The notes beneath the pieces are model-generated. The model was not told the origin of the DNA and did no database searches. It saw only the letters and a list, made by a program, of their open reading frames with translations. A program made the translations under genes and the position numbers. Shown here piece after piece: positions 1 to 8,169 of a stretch of DNA of 64,000 nt. The stretch lies in the NCBI GenBank assembly GCA_016839875.1, contig JAEOTK010000015.1:1-64000 (forward strand), read 5' to 3'. Source of the DNA: Candidatus Heimdallarchaeota archaeon (GTDB lineage: Archaea > Asgardarchaeota > Heimdallarchaeia > Heimdallarchaeales > Heimdallarchaeaceae). The number at the start of each line of letters is the position of its first letter. Position 1 is the stretch's first letter.

Positions 1-422
1 ATATCAATGAACATCTTATCTTTAGTAACAATCTTCTTTCGTTCTTCAGCATCGACTACGTGAGGAGGTTTGGCAGCAATAATACCAGGAATTAGTTTAC
101 CTTCAGATGTTTTAAGAACAATTCTTTGAGAAAGAAGTGTTTGATCCAACCATCCTCCTAGTTGATGGAATTTCAAAAAACCTTCTTTGGTTATTGCAGA
201 GACTTGAAAACCAACTTCGTCTACATGCCCAGCAATCATAATTTTGGGACCTTCTATATCTCCCTTAGATGTAAAGATCAAAGTTCCGGTTCTATCTTGC
301 AGAATTTCATCAGCAAAATCTTGTACATACTTCTTCAATTTAACCTGAACATCCCATTCAAAACCTGAGGGACCAAAAGCATTACACAATTCTTCTAGAA
401 TTTCTATGTTAAAATCTGTCAT
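1..422 (-). CDS. M42 family aminopeptidase, N-terminal part (runs off the window)
   Basis: This is the N-terminal 140 codons of a second M42 peptidase; the C-terminal part lies outside the left edge. Read by eye from the ATG at 422 it begins MTDFNIEILEEL and follows the neighbour at 599-1729 almost residue by residue: GPSGFEW near the start, a metal-ligand AGHVDEVGF segment (the equivalent of AGHIDEIGF next door), then FHQLGGW and the IPGIIAAKPPH stretch. M42 enzymes are cytoplasmic dinuclear-metal aminopeptidases that form dodecameric TET particles and degrade peptides released by the proteasome. Two such genes in tandem on the same strand indicate a local duplication. The 176-bp gap to the upstream gene holds an inverted repeat, so it may have its own promoter. 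Family is certain; exact substrate is not. Confidence 0.9.
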   Translation of the reverse strand, partial: MTDFNIEILEELCNAFGPSGFEWDVQVKLKKYVQDFADEILQDRTGTLIFTSKGDIEGPKIMIAGHVDEVGFQVSAITKEGFLKFHQLGGWLDQTLLSQRIVLKTSEGKLIPGIIAAKPPHVVDAEERKKIVTKDKMFID

Positions 423-506
423 AAATATCGCCTAATGTTTAAATTGATTAAAATAAAGATAACTAGCTCTTTTATCAATTTTTCTTCTTTATTACTTCAT
501 TTGCAG

Positions 507-540
507 TCTTACCACGTACTCTTTTTACTTAGTGGTAAGA
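507..540. repeat. Inverted repeat between the two M42 genes
   Basis: A 9-bp perfect stem, TCTTACCAC (507-515) and GTGGTAAGA (532-540), encloses a 16-base T-rich loop. It lies about 60 bases past the stop of the upstream M42 gene and about 85 bases before the start of the next. On the minus strand it is not followed by a T-run, so it may be an operator or processing site rather than a terminator. The same 9-mer recurs at 2712-2720 next to the start of the DUF6788-like gene. Confidence 0.5.
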
Positions 541-598
541 TATTCTTCACTTCTTTCTTCCCTCGAAAAAAAATGACTAACCCCCTACCCTATACCTG

Positions 599-1729
599 CT
601 AAATTTTTGTGAATGATTCCACTGTCTCTTTATCCATTCTCTTGATTAGCTCTATAATCAGTTTGATTGCATTATCTATGTCAACAAGATCAATTACACC
701 GTTATGAGCGTGGATATGTCTAGTGGGTATACCGATAACTATACTGGGACAACCCATGTCAGTAGTGTGAATAACACCAGCATCAGTAGCTCCACCAAGC
801 ATGATAGAGAGCTGCAAAGGAATGTCGAGTTCTTCAGCTGTCTTGATGATGAAATCGCGGAAACGAGGATTGGGAATCATAGAACGGTCGTAAGTAAGAA
901 TGCTAGGACCTTTACCGATTTTAGTAGGAGCTTTTGTCTGATCAATACCAGGGATACCTCCAGCAATGTCAACCTCTAATGCAATACCAATGTCAGGTTT
1001 GATCATTTGAGCAGAGGTTCGGGCTCCACGTAAACCAACTTCTTCTTGAACAGTGGAAGTACCATAAACAACATTAGGATGAGAGATGTTTTGCTCTTTC
1101 AATTTTTTGATAATTTCAGCAGTGATAACAGATCCCATACGATCATCAAAAGCTTTACCAACAGCTAAAGTAACCATCTCTTTCTCTTCTTTGTCGTCTT
1201 TCTTAGTTATACGAGGTCTTTCCCAAATCTCAAAAGTAGCATCAGGCATAATAGGATCACCAATTCGGATACCTAGTTCCTTAACTTCATCTTTGTTTGT
1301 ACAACCAACATCAATGAACATCTTACTTTTGACAACAACTTTCTTGAGTTCTTCAGCTTCCAAAAGATGTGGAGGTTTAGCAGCTATAATACCAGGAATG
1401 AGTTCTCCATCGATGGTTCTGATTTTAACACGTTGAGAAAGAAGAGTTTGATCCCACCATCCTCCAAGTTGATGGAATTTAATGAAACCATCTTTGGTTA
1501 TTGCAGATACTTGGAAACCAATTTCATCAATGTGACCAGCTATCATGATCTTTGGACCTTGCTCATCACCATCTGCAGTGAAGATTAATGATCCTGTTCT
1601 ATCCTGTAAAATTCTGTCAGAAAATTGTTGAACATAGTCCTTCAGTTTCTTTTGAACTTCCCATTCAAATCCTGAAGGCCCAAAATCATTAGTTAATTCT
1701 TCGAGTAATTTAATATTGAAACTTACCAT
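599..1729 (-). CDS. M42 family aminopeptidase (TET-type)
   Basis: A 376-residue M42 peptidase of normal family length (about 350-370). M42 enzymes are cytoplasmic Zn/Co aminopeptidases, often with secondary endoglucanase annotations; TET particles trim oligopeptides. Visible motifs are AGHIDEIGF near residue 65 (first metal His and Asp), KAFDDRMG near 192 (bridging Asp), TVQEEVGLRGA near 227 (catalytic Glu-Glu), EVDIAGG near 254 (metal Asp), and a C-terminal PTRHIHAHNG (last metal His). All expected ligands are present, so it should be active. It is the upstream member of a tandem pair with the partial gene at 1-422. The start is an ATG about 50 bases downstream of a TATA-like element and borders the candidate replication origin. 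Confidence 0.95.
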   Translation of the reverse strand: MVSFNIKLLEELTNDFGPSGFEWEVQKKLKDYVQQFSDRILQDRTGSLIFTADGDEQGPKIMIAGHIDEIGFQVSAITKDGFIKFHQLGGWWDQTLLSQRVKIRTIDGELIPGIIAAKPPHLLEAEELKKVVVKSKMFIDVGCTNKDEVKELGIRIGDPIMPDATFEIWERPRITKKDDKEEKEMVTLAVGKAFDDRMGSVITAEIIKKLKEQNISHPNVVYGTSTVQEEVGLRGARTSAQMIKPDIGIALEVDIAGGIPGIDQTKAPTKIGKGPSILTYDRSMIPNPRFRDFIIKTAEELDIPLQLSIMLGGATDAGVIHTTDMGCPSIVIGIPTRHIHAHNGVIDLVDIDNAIKLIIELIKRMDKETVESFTKI

Positions 1730-1774
1730 TATTTTGCACCTTTAACATAATTATTCTATCTTATTGTTGTTAAC

Positions 1775-1786
1775 TATAATATATAC
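1775..1786 (-). promoter_or_regulatory. TATA-like element for the M42 gene
   Basis: The string CTATAATATATA lies about 50 bases before the ATG at 1729, which would give a 5' leader of roughly 25 nt under the usual archaeal spacing. It also sits in the AT-rich flank of the candidate origin, so its base composition alone is not proof of promoter function. Confidence 0.35.
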
Positions 1787-1965
1787 TAAGCGAATTTTTT
1801 ACTTGAGTTATTTAACTATTACTTAACAACTAATATATAAAAAAATGATAGAAATTTAAGGAAAAACGACAAAAAATATCTTATATCTAGATCTGTTTTG
1901 TGAATGCTTCCACTAGAAATCTACTGAAGTTGTTGAATCTGCTAGCATCAAGGCTTGAAATCCTT

Positions 1966-1980
1966 TTCACACGTTGTGAA
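1966..1980. repeat. Palindrome TTCACACGTTGTGAA
   Basis: Perfect 6-bp arms (TTCACA and TGTGAA) are separated by three bases. The same hexamer occurs at 1899, 2041, 2113, 2157 and 2276 in one orientation or the other, so this is the paired version of an iterated word in the region. It could be a dimeric protein-binding site, either for the initiator or for a local regulator such as the winged-helix protein encoded at 2821-3135. Confidence 0.55.
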
Positions 1981-2006
1981 CAGCCTAAAGCTCAAGAATT
2001 CTGCAT

Positions 2007-2030
2007 TCTCCAGTGGAAATGAAGGGGTCG
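2007..2030 (+). promoter_or_regulatory. Origin recognition box (ORB)-like element
   Basis: The core CCAGTGGAAATGAAGGGG (2010-2027) has both parts of the archaeal ORB as I remember it: the imperfect dyad around CCAGTGGAAA and the downstream G-string. Orc1/Cdc6 contacts both parts through its winged-helix and AAA+ domains. The element lies upstream of the orc1/cdc6 gene. A degenerate half copy, TTCCACTAGAAAT at 1908-1920, matches the corresponding 13 bases at 10 positions. Confidence 0.65.
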
Positions 2031-2339
2031 TGAAAATAGGTTCACAAAAGAGCTCTTGTGATTAGAATCAATAGAATGTATTCATTCTTTTTTTGTCGAA
2101 ACATTGCTTTTGTTCACACGTTTTTAGGAGAACAGTGAACGAAATCCCTACAAATGTTCACAAATCAAACTCTAGAGTGAAGGAGAGCTATATAGTGCAA
2201 TTAAGGATGTTTTTACATAGTAGTGAAACACTGTCATAACTGTGTATACCGTATTTATTAGGTATTACATTTTTTTGTGAAGAAACCTTGTACAATACAA
2301 TAATGAGATGAAAAGAAGGACAATTAGTATAATTTTCGA

Positions 2340-2690
2340 TTAAGATATTTTTTCTAAATTAAACAGTGCTTTTTGAATCTTTTTCTTCTTTCGCTCTAGT
2401 ATTTTAATTTCATTCCCCACTTCTATTCTTTCTTCGATGGAACTAGGGATTCGTTTTCCAATATATTTTCGATATTTGTAATCAGGCTCTAATCGGAGAT
2501 AATAGTATGGTCCATGGAAGAATCTTTGGCCTTTTGCACACTTGCAATTTTCTTTACCACACCGAATTCTCTTTGAACTGATTAATCCAAAAATAGGATC
2601 ACTTTGAACAAGTAAAGATATTTGATTTTCAATGGCTGAAATAGCACTTGACAAATCGATTTTAAAACCTTCTAACTTATCTGCAGACAT
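2340..2690 (-). CDS. Small Cys-containing protein, DUF6788-like
   Basis: About 116 residues from the ATG at 2690; a GTG at 2720 would add ten residues (MVRFFFVVRK) that look like non-coding DNA. The middle holds the hallmark segment CGKENCKCAKG followed by HGPYYYLR, which I associate with the DUF6788 family of small archaeal proteins; the three cysteines may bind metal. The C-terminus is a Lys-rich helix with ERKKKK. Function is unknown. It lies between the candidate origin and the divergently transcribed winged-helix gene, so it may share a control region with it. Family assignment is from memory and moderate. Confidence 0.65.
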   Translation of the reverse strand: MSADKLEGFKIDLSSAISAIENQISLLVQSDPIFGLISSKRIRCGKENCKCAKGQRFFHGPYYYLRLEPDYKYRKYIGKRIPSSIEERIEVGNEIKILERKKKKIQKALFNLEKIS

Positions 2691-2788
2691 TTTTCTGACA
2701 ACAAAAAAGAATCTTACCACAAATTATTACATATTACACCGATATTCTGTAGATTATATTGAATTATTTATTCGACATAAATCCTCTA

Positions 2789-2798
2789 CCTATATATA
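2789..2798 (+). promoter_or_regulatory. TATA box for the winged-helix gene
   Basis: CCTATATATA is centred about 26 bases before position 2820, so transcription would start at or next to the ATG at 2821. This suggests a leaderless mRNA and supports choosing ATG 2821 over the in-frame GTG at 2812. Confidence 0.55.
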
Positions 2799-2820
2799 GT
2801 ATAATGATAAAGTGATATAT

Positions 2821-3135
2821 ATGCCACAAAGCAGGAACCTACTTACTAAGAAAATAAAGGAAAAATCGCAGATTCAAGGAGTTGTTGTAAGTAGTAGAAG
2901 AGTATATGTATACTCTGATGAAGAGGATCATGAAATAAGACTGGAAAACTTGTTACTTAATTTACTTGATGAACATGGTCCTTTAACAAGAGGTGAACTA
3001 GTTTCTCTTACACATATACCACGTTCAACTCTCTATGACAATCTTGCAAAACTGATAAGTAAGGGGTTAATACAAAAAGAATCAATTCCAAGAGATACTA
3101 GAGGTAGACCAAAGGTTTTATTCAAAATCTTGTGA
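2821..3135 (+). CDS. Winged-helix DNA-binding regulator
   Basis: A 104-residue protein. Residues about 40-100 form a winged helix: a first helix with LLLNLLDEHG, a helix beginning LTRGELVSL, a recognition helix in IPRSTLYDNLAKLI, and a wing with DTRGRPKVLFKI. This is the fold of MarR/TrmB/ArsR-type regulators, with no ligand domain visible. The N-terminal 35 residues are basic. It lies just upstream of orc1/cdc6 on the same strand with a 114-bp gap, and next to the iterated TTCACA region, so it could regulate genes at the origin. That role is inference; the DNA-binding fold is clear. Confidence 0.75.
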   Translation: MPQSRNLLTKKIKEKSQIQGVVVSSRRVYVYSDEEDHEIRLENLLLNLLDEHGPLTRGELVSLTHIPRSTLYDNLAKLISKGLIQKESIPRDTRGRPKVLFKIL

Positions 3136-3249
3136 TGTTTCTTTAAGATTCTTTTCGTTTAATTCGATACCTAGTCTTTCATTTTAGTCGTCACTTACCG
3201 ACAAAGTTAAACAATCAATAGGAATTTATAGTCTACAGCCAGCTATGAG

Positions 3250-4488
3250 ATGAGAAATATGGATGAGAAATCATCGTCTAATATTGATGAAATTTTCGAC
3301 AGATATCTAGATGCTCAAACTAAGATATTCAACAATAGAGAAGTTTTGAGTCCCCATTATGTACCAGATATCCTTCCACATAGGGATGCTAAGTTCGAGG
3401 AACTAGCAAAAATACTTGCACCTACTTTGAGTGTGAAAGGAGGAGCACCTTCAAACATTTTCATTTATGGTACAACTGGAACAGGGAAGACAGCAGTAAC
3501 AAAGCAAGTATTAGCAAAACTTAGAGAAGGAGCAGAATCTAGAAAGTTATCTTTTAAATATAGTTATATGAATTGTCAGCATGTTGATACTAAATATCGT
3601 GTTTTAACTCAATTATGTGAAGATATAGGCATAGATGTTCCTTTTACAGGATTGCATTTCGATGTTATTTATCAGAAATTCAAAGAAGCCCTGGATGAAC
3701 TCGATACACTACATGTGACAGTTTTAGATGAAGTTGATATGTTATATCGTAAAAGCTCAGAATCTTTGTATGTGCTTACTAGAATGAACAGTGACCTCCA
3801 AAATTCTAGAATCAGCATAATAGGGATAACAAATGATGTTAATTTTAAGGAAACTCTAGATCCACGTATTCGCAGTAGTCTCAGTGAAGAGGAAATTGTG
3901 TTTTCCCCATATACTGCAGAACAACTTCGTGATATTCTCACTCAAAGAGCTGATGTAGCTTTCCATAAAAATGTGTTAGAGTTCGGTGTCATTAATCTAT
4001 GTTCTGCAATTGGTGCTCAACAACATGGAGATGCAAGAAGATCGCTAGATTTACTTAGAGTAGCTGCTGAATTAGCAGAAAGAAATGGTGATGAAAAAGT
4101 CACTGAAATTTACGTTAGAAAAGCACAACAAGTTATAGAGAGAAATACAGTTGTTGAAGTACTGACTTCTTTACCAATCCAAACAAAAGCTGTTTTACAA
4201 GCAATTTTTCTGGGAGAAGGTAAATCAGATGAGATAACAACAGGTGATGTATATGAAATATACTCAAAGATCTGTAAATTAGTACGTTTGGATATTTTGA
4301 CAGCGAGACGTGTTGGTGATTTAATAAACGAGCTAGATATGCTTGGAATTGTTTCAGCTCAAGTAATCAGCAAAGGTCGATATGGTCGTTCAAAAAGAAT
4401 ACATCTCACTGTTCCCTCTAGACAGGTAAGAGAAGTTTTAGAAAATGATTTCAGATTATCGAAAATATTTGAAATGGAAGAGCTTTGA
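3250..4488 (+). CDS. cdc6: Orc1/Cdc6 replication initiator
   Basis: A 412-residue archaeal Orc1/Cdc6 (usual length 380-420). It binds origin recognition boxes and loads the MCM helicase. The AAA+ core has Walker A GTTGTGKT (74-81), Walker B LDEVD (159-163), sensor 1 ITND (193-196) and sensor 2 GDARR (260-264). The C-terminal ~100 residues form the winged-helix domain, with GRYGRSKRIHLTV as its wing. The start could be ATG 3250 or ATG 3259; a TATA-like TTTATA at 3225-3230 would put the transcript start close to these codons. The gene reads away from the candidate origin at 1740-2330, as is common for origin-linked initiators. Confidence 0.95.
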   Translation: MRNMDEKSSSNIDEIFDRYLDAQTKIFNNREVLSPHYVPDILPHRDAKFEELAKILAPTLSVKGGAPSNIFIYGTTGTGKTAVTKQVLAKLREGAESRKLSFKYSYMNCQHVDTKYRVLTQLCEDIGIDVPFTGLHFDVIYQKFKEALDELDTLHVTVLDEVDMLYRKSSESLYVLTRMNSDLQNSRISIIGITNDVNFKETLDPRIRSSLSEEEIVFSPYTAEQLRDILTQRADVAFHKNVLEFGVINLCSAIGAQQHGDARRSLDLLRVAAELAERNGDEKVTEIYVRKAQQVIERNTVVEVLTSLPIQTKAVLQAIFLGEGKSDEITTGDVYEIYSKICKLVRLDILTARRVGDLINELDMLGIVSAQVISKGRYGRSKRIHLTVPSRQVREVLENDFRLSKIFEMEEL

Positions 4489-4521
4489 ATAGACTATTTC
4501 AAATAAAGAGAGGGAAAAGAC

Positions 4522-4533
4522 TTTTCTTTTTTT
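4522..4533 (+). terminator. T-rich terminator after cdc6
   Basis: A run TTTTCTTTTTTT begins about 33 bases after the cdc6 stop. Oligo-T runs without a hairpin are the usual archaeal intrinsic termination signal. No competing hairpin is visible. Confidence 0.45.
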
Positions 4534-4551
4534 AATTAACTTATATTATTA

Positions 4552-5865
4552 ATGAGCGAGTTATTCCTTGAGTGTAAATATATTGTTGCAGGTCGAAATT
4601 GTGACAAATTAATCAAAGACGGAGCAATCTTAGTAGAAGACGGGAAAATCATTTCTGTTGGAAAATTAGAGGTTGTAAAGAAACTAAAAAGTGGTCATGA
4701 TAAGCTAGAACGTAACAACCACATAGCTATTCCTTCTTTTGTTAATGCTCACACCCACTTACCTGAAACACTATTGAGAGGTATTTGTGATAATGAAAAA
4801 TTAATGACTTGGTTGAATGATTTCATTTGGCCTTTTGAGATGAGACTAAGTGCAGAAGATGCATATTACGGTGCTCTATTAGGGTGTCTTGAATTGATAG
4901 AATCAGGAGTTAGTGGTTTTATTGATCAGTATTTTTACGCTGAATCGATAGAAAAAGCTGCAATCGATGCTAAAATTCGAGCACTACTTTGTCCTTCTGT
5001 TTTTGATAACACTCCTGAATCAGGAAGTATAGAGAATACTTGGAAGCATGTATCAAACTTAGTTAAACGAAAAGCTTCAAGCGATTTAGGAATTGTTCAA
5101 TATGGCATTGGACCGCATGCACCCTATACTGTTCCAAAGGAATATCTATTGAAAATAAAGGAACTTGCTTCAACCTACAATCTACCAATTCATATACATC
5201 TAAGCGAAACAAAAAGAGAAACTGTGGAAAGTCAAAAGAAGTATGGCATGTCTCCCATAGAATATATTCATAATCTAGATTTAACTAAAGAAAGAATACT
5301 CGGAGCACATTGTGTTGATACAACTGAAAACGACTGGAAAATTATGCAATCTACTAATTTCCAAGTTTTACATAATCCTCAATCAAATCTAAAGATGTCC
5401 AGTGGAATAGCTCCTATTTACAAATATCTTGAACTGGGAATCAATATAGCAATTGGAACAGATGGTAATGCATCAAATAATGATTTGGGAATGATAGAAG
5501 AGCTAAATACTGCTGCAATATTACAGAAGTATCTTGCCAACGATCCAAAGGTTCTGAACAACGAACAAACACTATCTCTTGGAACTGTTGAGGGAATGAA
5601 AGCCTTAGGAATAAAATCAGATGGATTGTCGGATAATTCAGTTGCTGATATAGCAGTACTTTCACTTGATAAAAGCCATGCTTGGCCTCAAAATAATCCT
5701 GTTTCAAATGTCCTATATTCATCATCAAGCTCAGATGTTAATGATTTAGTTGTTAATGGTAATTTGATTTATTCAGACAAAGAACATCTATATTTAGATA
5801 AACAAGATATACTTGAAAATTGTTCCAGTATTGCACATAGAATTCTTACTGAAATAGCAAAATAA
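4552..5865 (+). CDS. Amidohydrolase, MTA/SAH (adenosine-type) deaminase family
   Basis: A 437-residue metal-dependent amidohydrolase of the MtaD/DadD type, which deaminates 5'-methylthioadenosine, S-adenosylhomocysteine or 5'-deoxyadenosine to inosine derivatives in S-adenosylmethionine by-product recycling. Visible motifs are NAHTHL (His67 and His69, metal), GPHAPYT at 188, HIHLSE with His216 and Glu219, His253 in GAHCVD, and TDG with Asp304; this is the complete set for a mononuclear deaminase. The N-terminal 60 and C-terminal 60 residues form the small beta-sandwich. Cytosolic, no signal peptide. It stands alone after a T-run that separates it from cdc6. Substrate choice within the family cannot be read from the sequence. 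Confidence 0.88.
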   Translation: MSELFLECKYIVAGRNCDKLIKDGAILVEDGKIISVGKLEVVKKLKSGHDKLERNNHIAIPSFVNAHTHLPETLLRGICDNEKLMTWLNDFIWPFEMRLSAEDAYYGALLGCLELIESGVSGFIDQYFYAESIEKAAIDAKIRALLCPSVFDNTPESGSIENTWKHVSNLVKRKASSDLGIVQYGIGPHAPYTVPKEYLLKIKELASTYNLPIHIHLSETKRETVESQKKYGMSPIEYIHNLDLTKERILGAHCVDTTENDWKIMQSTNFQVLHNPQSNLKMSSGIAPIYKYLELGINIAIGTDGNASNNDLGMIEELNTAAILQKYLANDPKVLNNEQTLSLGTVEGMKALGIKSDGLSDNSVADIAVLSLDKSHAWPQNNPVSNVLYSSSSSDVNDLVVNGNLIYSDKEHLYLDKQDILENCSSIAHRILTEIAK

Positions 5866-6017
5866 AAAAGCAAGAGATAGTATTATCTATTGGCAATGAA
5901 GAATCTAGCCCTTCACTGAACTAGATGTTGAGGATCTTGAGTTCTGAGCCACCATAAATCTATATTCTATTTATATTACTAAAATAATACATAAGTAATA
6001 CAGTAATATTTTGTGAA

Positions 6018-8003
6018 TTATTTCTTTCTTTTGTATCCTAAAAACTCAAATTGCCAGAAAGCATATCCTTCCGAAGCTGATCTTAGTTCAGAAGCAATTT
6101 GAAGAGAAGATTCAACACTTATTTCACCAGCAATGATTGTACGAGATACCATGTGTTCTGTGTCCTCAATTTCACAACCAGATTTTTGTGTTACAGCTAA
6201 GATGGGACCAAGATAATGTGTGGGTGTGTTGATGCTAAAGGAGTATAAAGGTTCAAAAATACCTATATTTGCATTTAACATTGCTTCATGCATAGCATTT
6301 CTAATTAGAGGGACAATGATTTCATATCGAAGAGAATCTGGTTCATGTTCTTCAATATCCTCTAGAACCATTGTCAATTTACGAATAGGGAAACTCTTCA
6401 AAGGTCCCCTTTGAATAGCATTTCGAAAACCAGATATAAATAAATCAAGTAGTTCCTGATTTTTGAAGTCTATCTTGACAAGAAAACAATTTTCCTTGTA
6501 ATCAGAATATACACATTCTTTGGGGATTTGATCAGTCGGATAACATGAAATGGTAATTTGAAGTAGGTTTAGCTGATCTGTTTTTACCAAATTAACTTCC
6601 TCCTCAATTTGTTCAATCAAGTTAACTTCAGGATCAGATACTTCAACAAAAATACCAGCTTCTTCAATCTCTCCAATGATGATTTCAAGTTGAAGTTCTC
6701 CAATACCAGATATTTTCATCTCCCCAGTATTTTCATCAGTAGTATAACGGAAGTTAGGTTTGATCAAAGAGAGAATATTCAACAATTTCAGTAATTTGGG
6801 AATGTGTGCAACATTTTTTGGTTCTATTCGACGGGATATGACCGATTCTTGAAGATAAGGTATTTGTTCAAATAAGATATTGGGATAATCCTCTGTTTTA
6901 TCAACAAGTGTATCACCAATTTGGACATCTTTGAAACCTATAAGAACAGCTATATTTCCTGCACTGACTAAATCTGCTTTTACTAGAGATTGAGCTTTGA
7001 ATATGCACACTTGTTGAACCCTAGATATCTCTCCGGTTCTCCTATTTCGTAGAAACGATCCCGCTTGTACTTTTCCAGAAAAAATCCGAACAATTGAGAT
7101 TATTCCTCTATTATCTTCATATAGTAGTTTACCTAAGCATAGTATAGCAGGTCCATTATCATCACATTCAACAATGGCTTTTTTGGATTTTTGGTCCATA
7201 AAATGAGTAATATATTCAATTCGAAGTTTTTGAGCTTCTTTTGGATTTTGAACATTATCAATAATGGATGACATTATAGCTTTGACAATAGGATATTCAG
7301 CTTTTAGTTGATCGATTTCTTCATCATGATGAAAATCTATTATTTTATCAAAAGATGGGATGTTATCTTGATATTTAGAAATTGCCCAACCATTCAAAGC
7401 AGAACCTATTATGACTGTACCTGTATCAAATCCAACTTTCCATTTCTTAGAGAGTTGAGTTTGACCATATTGTGAGATTAGTTCATTTACCATTTGAATG
7501 ATATTGTTTAATCTAGTTTCAATATCTCCTTTTGGAAGCTTCAATTCATTGATCAAACGATCAACTTTATTGATGAAGAGAATTGGTCTTAAACCTTCAT
7601 TCATTGACTGTTTTATGACAGATTCTGTTTGAGCCATAATTTGCTCCACTGCATCTACAACTATTATAACTCCATCAACAAGACGTAAAGCTTGAGATAC
7701 CATACCTGAGAAATCTACATGACCTGGTGTATCAACCAAGTTAATTAGAAATGGAGAGTCGTTTTCTTTGTAGATGAAAGAGATATTAGCAGTTTTTATT
7801 GTTATACCTCTTCTTTGTTCTTCTTCAAGATAATCTAATGCTCTAGCACTACCTGCCATCGCTTTAGATATAAGCCCACCTGATTGAAGTAAATGGTCAG
7901 AAAGAGTGGTTTTACCATGATCAACATGACTAACTATGCTTACATTTCTGATTTTTGTCTTATCTTGCATAGAAGAGGATATTTGTTCAATATAGCTGCT
8001 CAT
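6018..8003 (-). CDS. EF-2 paralogue (aEF-2p-like translational GTPase) without the diphthamide histidine
   Basis: A 661-residue EF-2/EF-G family GTPase, shorter than archaeal EF-2 (about 730). G motifs are intact: HVDHGKTT (26-33), RRGITIK (64-70), DTPGH (91-95) and NKVD (145-148). Domains II to V follow, with ISGIGELQLEII in domain III. In domain IV the diphthamide loop, normally HRGPAQI or HRGGGQI before P-x-x-R, reads SLRYEIIVPLIR: the modified His is replaced by Leu and the glycines are lost. EF-2 paralogues lacking this site are known from Asgard archaea alongside a normal EF-2. Such a protein may act in ribosome recycling, rescue or a special translocation step; its role is unproven. 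It is divergent from the 8170 gene, with a shared 166-bp promoter region. Confidence 0.9.
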   Translation of the reverse strand: MSSYIEQISSSMQDKTKIRNVSIVSHVDHGKTTLSDHLLQSGGLISKAMAGSARALDYLEEEQRRGITIKTANISFIYKENDSPFLINLVDTPGHVDFSGMVSQALRLVDGVIIVVDAVEQIMAQTESVIKQSMNEGLRPILFINKVDRLINELKLPKGDIETRLNNIIQMVNELISQYGQTQLSKKWKVGFDTGTVIIGSALNGWAISKYQDNIPSFDKIIDFHHDEEIDQLKAEYPIVKAIMSSIIDNVQNPKEAQKLRIEYITHFMDQKSKKAIVECDDNGPAILCLGKLLYEDNRGIISIVRIFSGKVQAGSFLRNRRTGEISRVQQVCIFKAQSLVKADLVSAGNIAVLIGFKDVQIGDTLVDKTEDYPNILFEQIPYLQESVISRRIEPKNVAHIPKLLKLLNILSLIKPNFRYTTDENTGEMKISGIGELQLEIIIGEIEEAGIFVEVSDPEVNLIEQIEEEVNLVKTDQLNLLQITISCYPTDQIPKECVYSDYKENCFLVKIDFKNQELLDLFISGFRNAIQRGPLKSFPIRKLTMVLEDIEEHEPDSLRYEIIVPLIRNAMHEAMLNANIGIFEPLYSFSINTPTHYLGPILAVTQKSGCEIEDTEHMVSRTIIAGEISVESSLQIASELRSASEGYAFWQFEFLGYKRKK

Positions 8004-8169
8004 ACTTAAATTTCTAATACTGATAGAAGTTTAAAGATTTATCCTAATAGATAAAAAAAACCAATCGTTAATGTTTTAAGTTTAAATGCTGTATTCTATT
8101 ATAGTATCTTGAATTTCCTTCAATGCACAATATCAAGAAAATACGATATAACATTGTGGGGTAAAGAAA

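Larger units (their letters stand above)
1740..2330. other. Candidate chromosomal replication origin (oriC) region
   Basis: This ~600-bp stretch holds no credible gene and lies one kilobase from orc1/cdc6 (3250-4488), the usual place for archaeal origins. It contains a strong origin-recognition-box match (2007-2030), a weaker copy of its core at 1908-1920, and a strongly AT-rich flank at about 1740-1890 that could act as the unwinding element. It also has seven copies of TTCACA or its complement TGTGAA between 1899 and 2281, two of which form the 15-bp palindrome at 1966-1980. The architecture of boxes, AT-rich flank and adjacent initiator gene matches known archaeal origins; function is inferred. 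Confidence 0.65.

Noticed and set aside
704..1588. Plus-strand frames inside the M42 gene
   Set aside because: They are the reverse complement of a well-conserved enzyme and have no start signal or family pattern.
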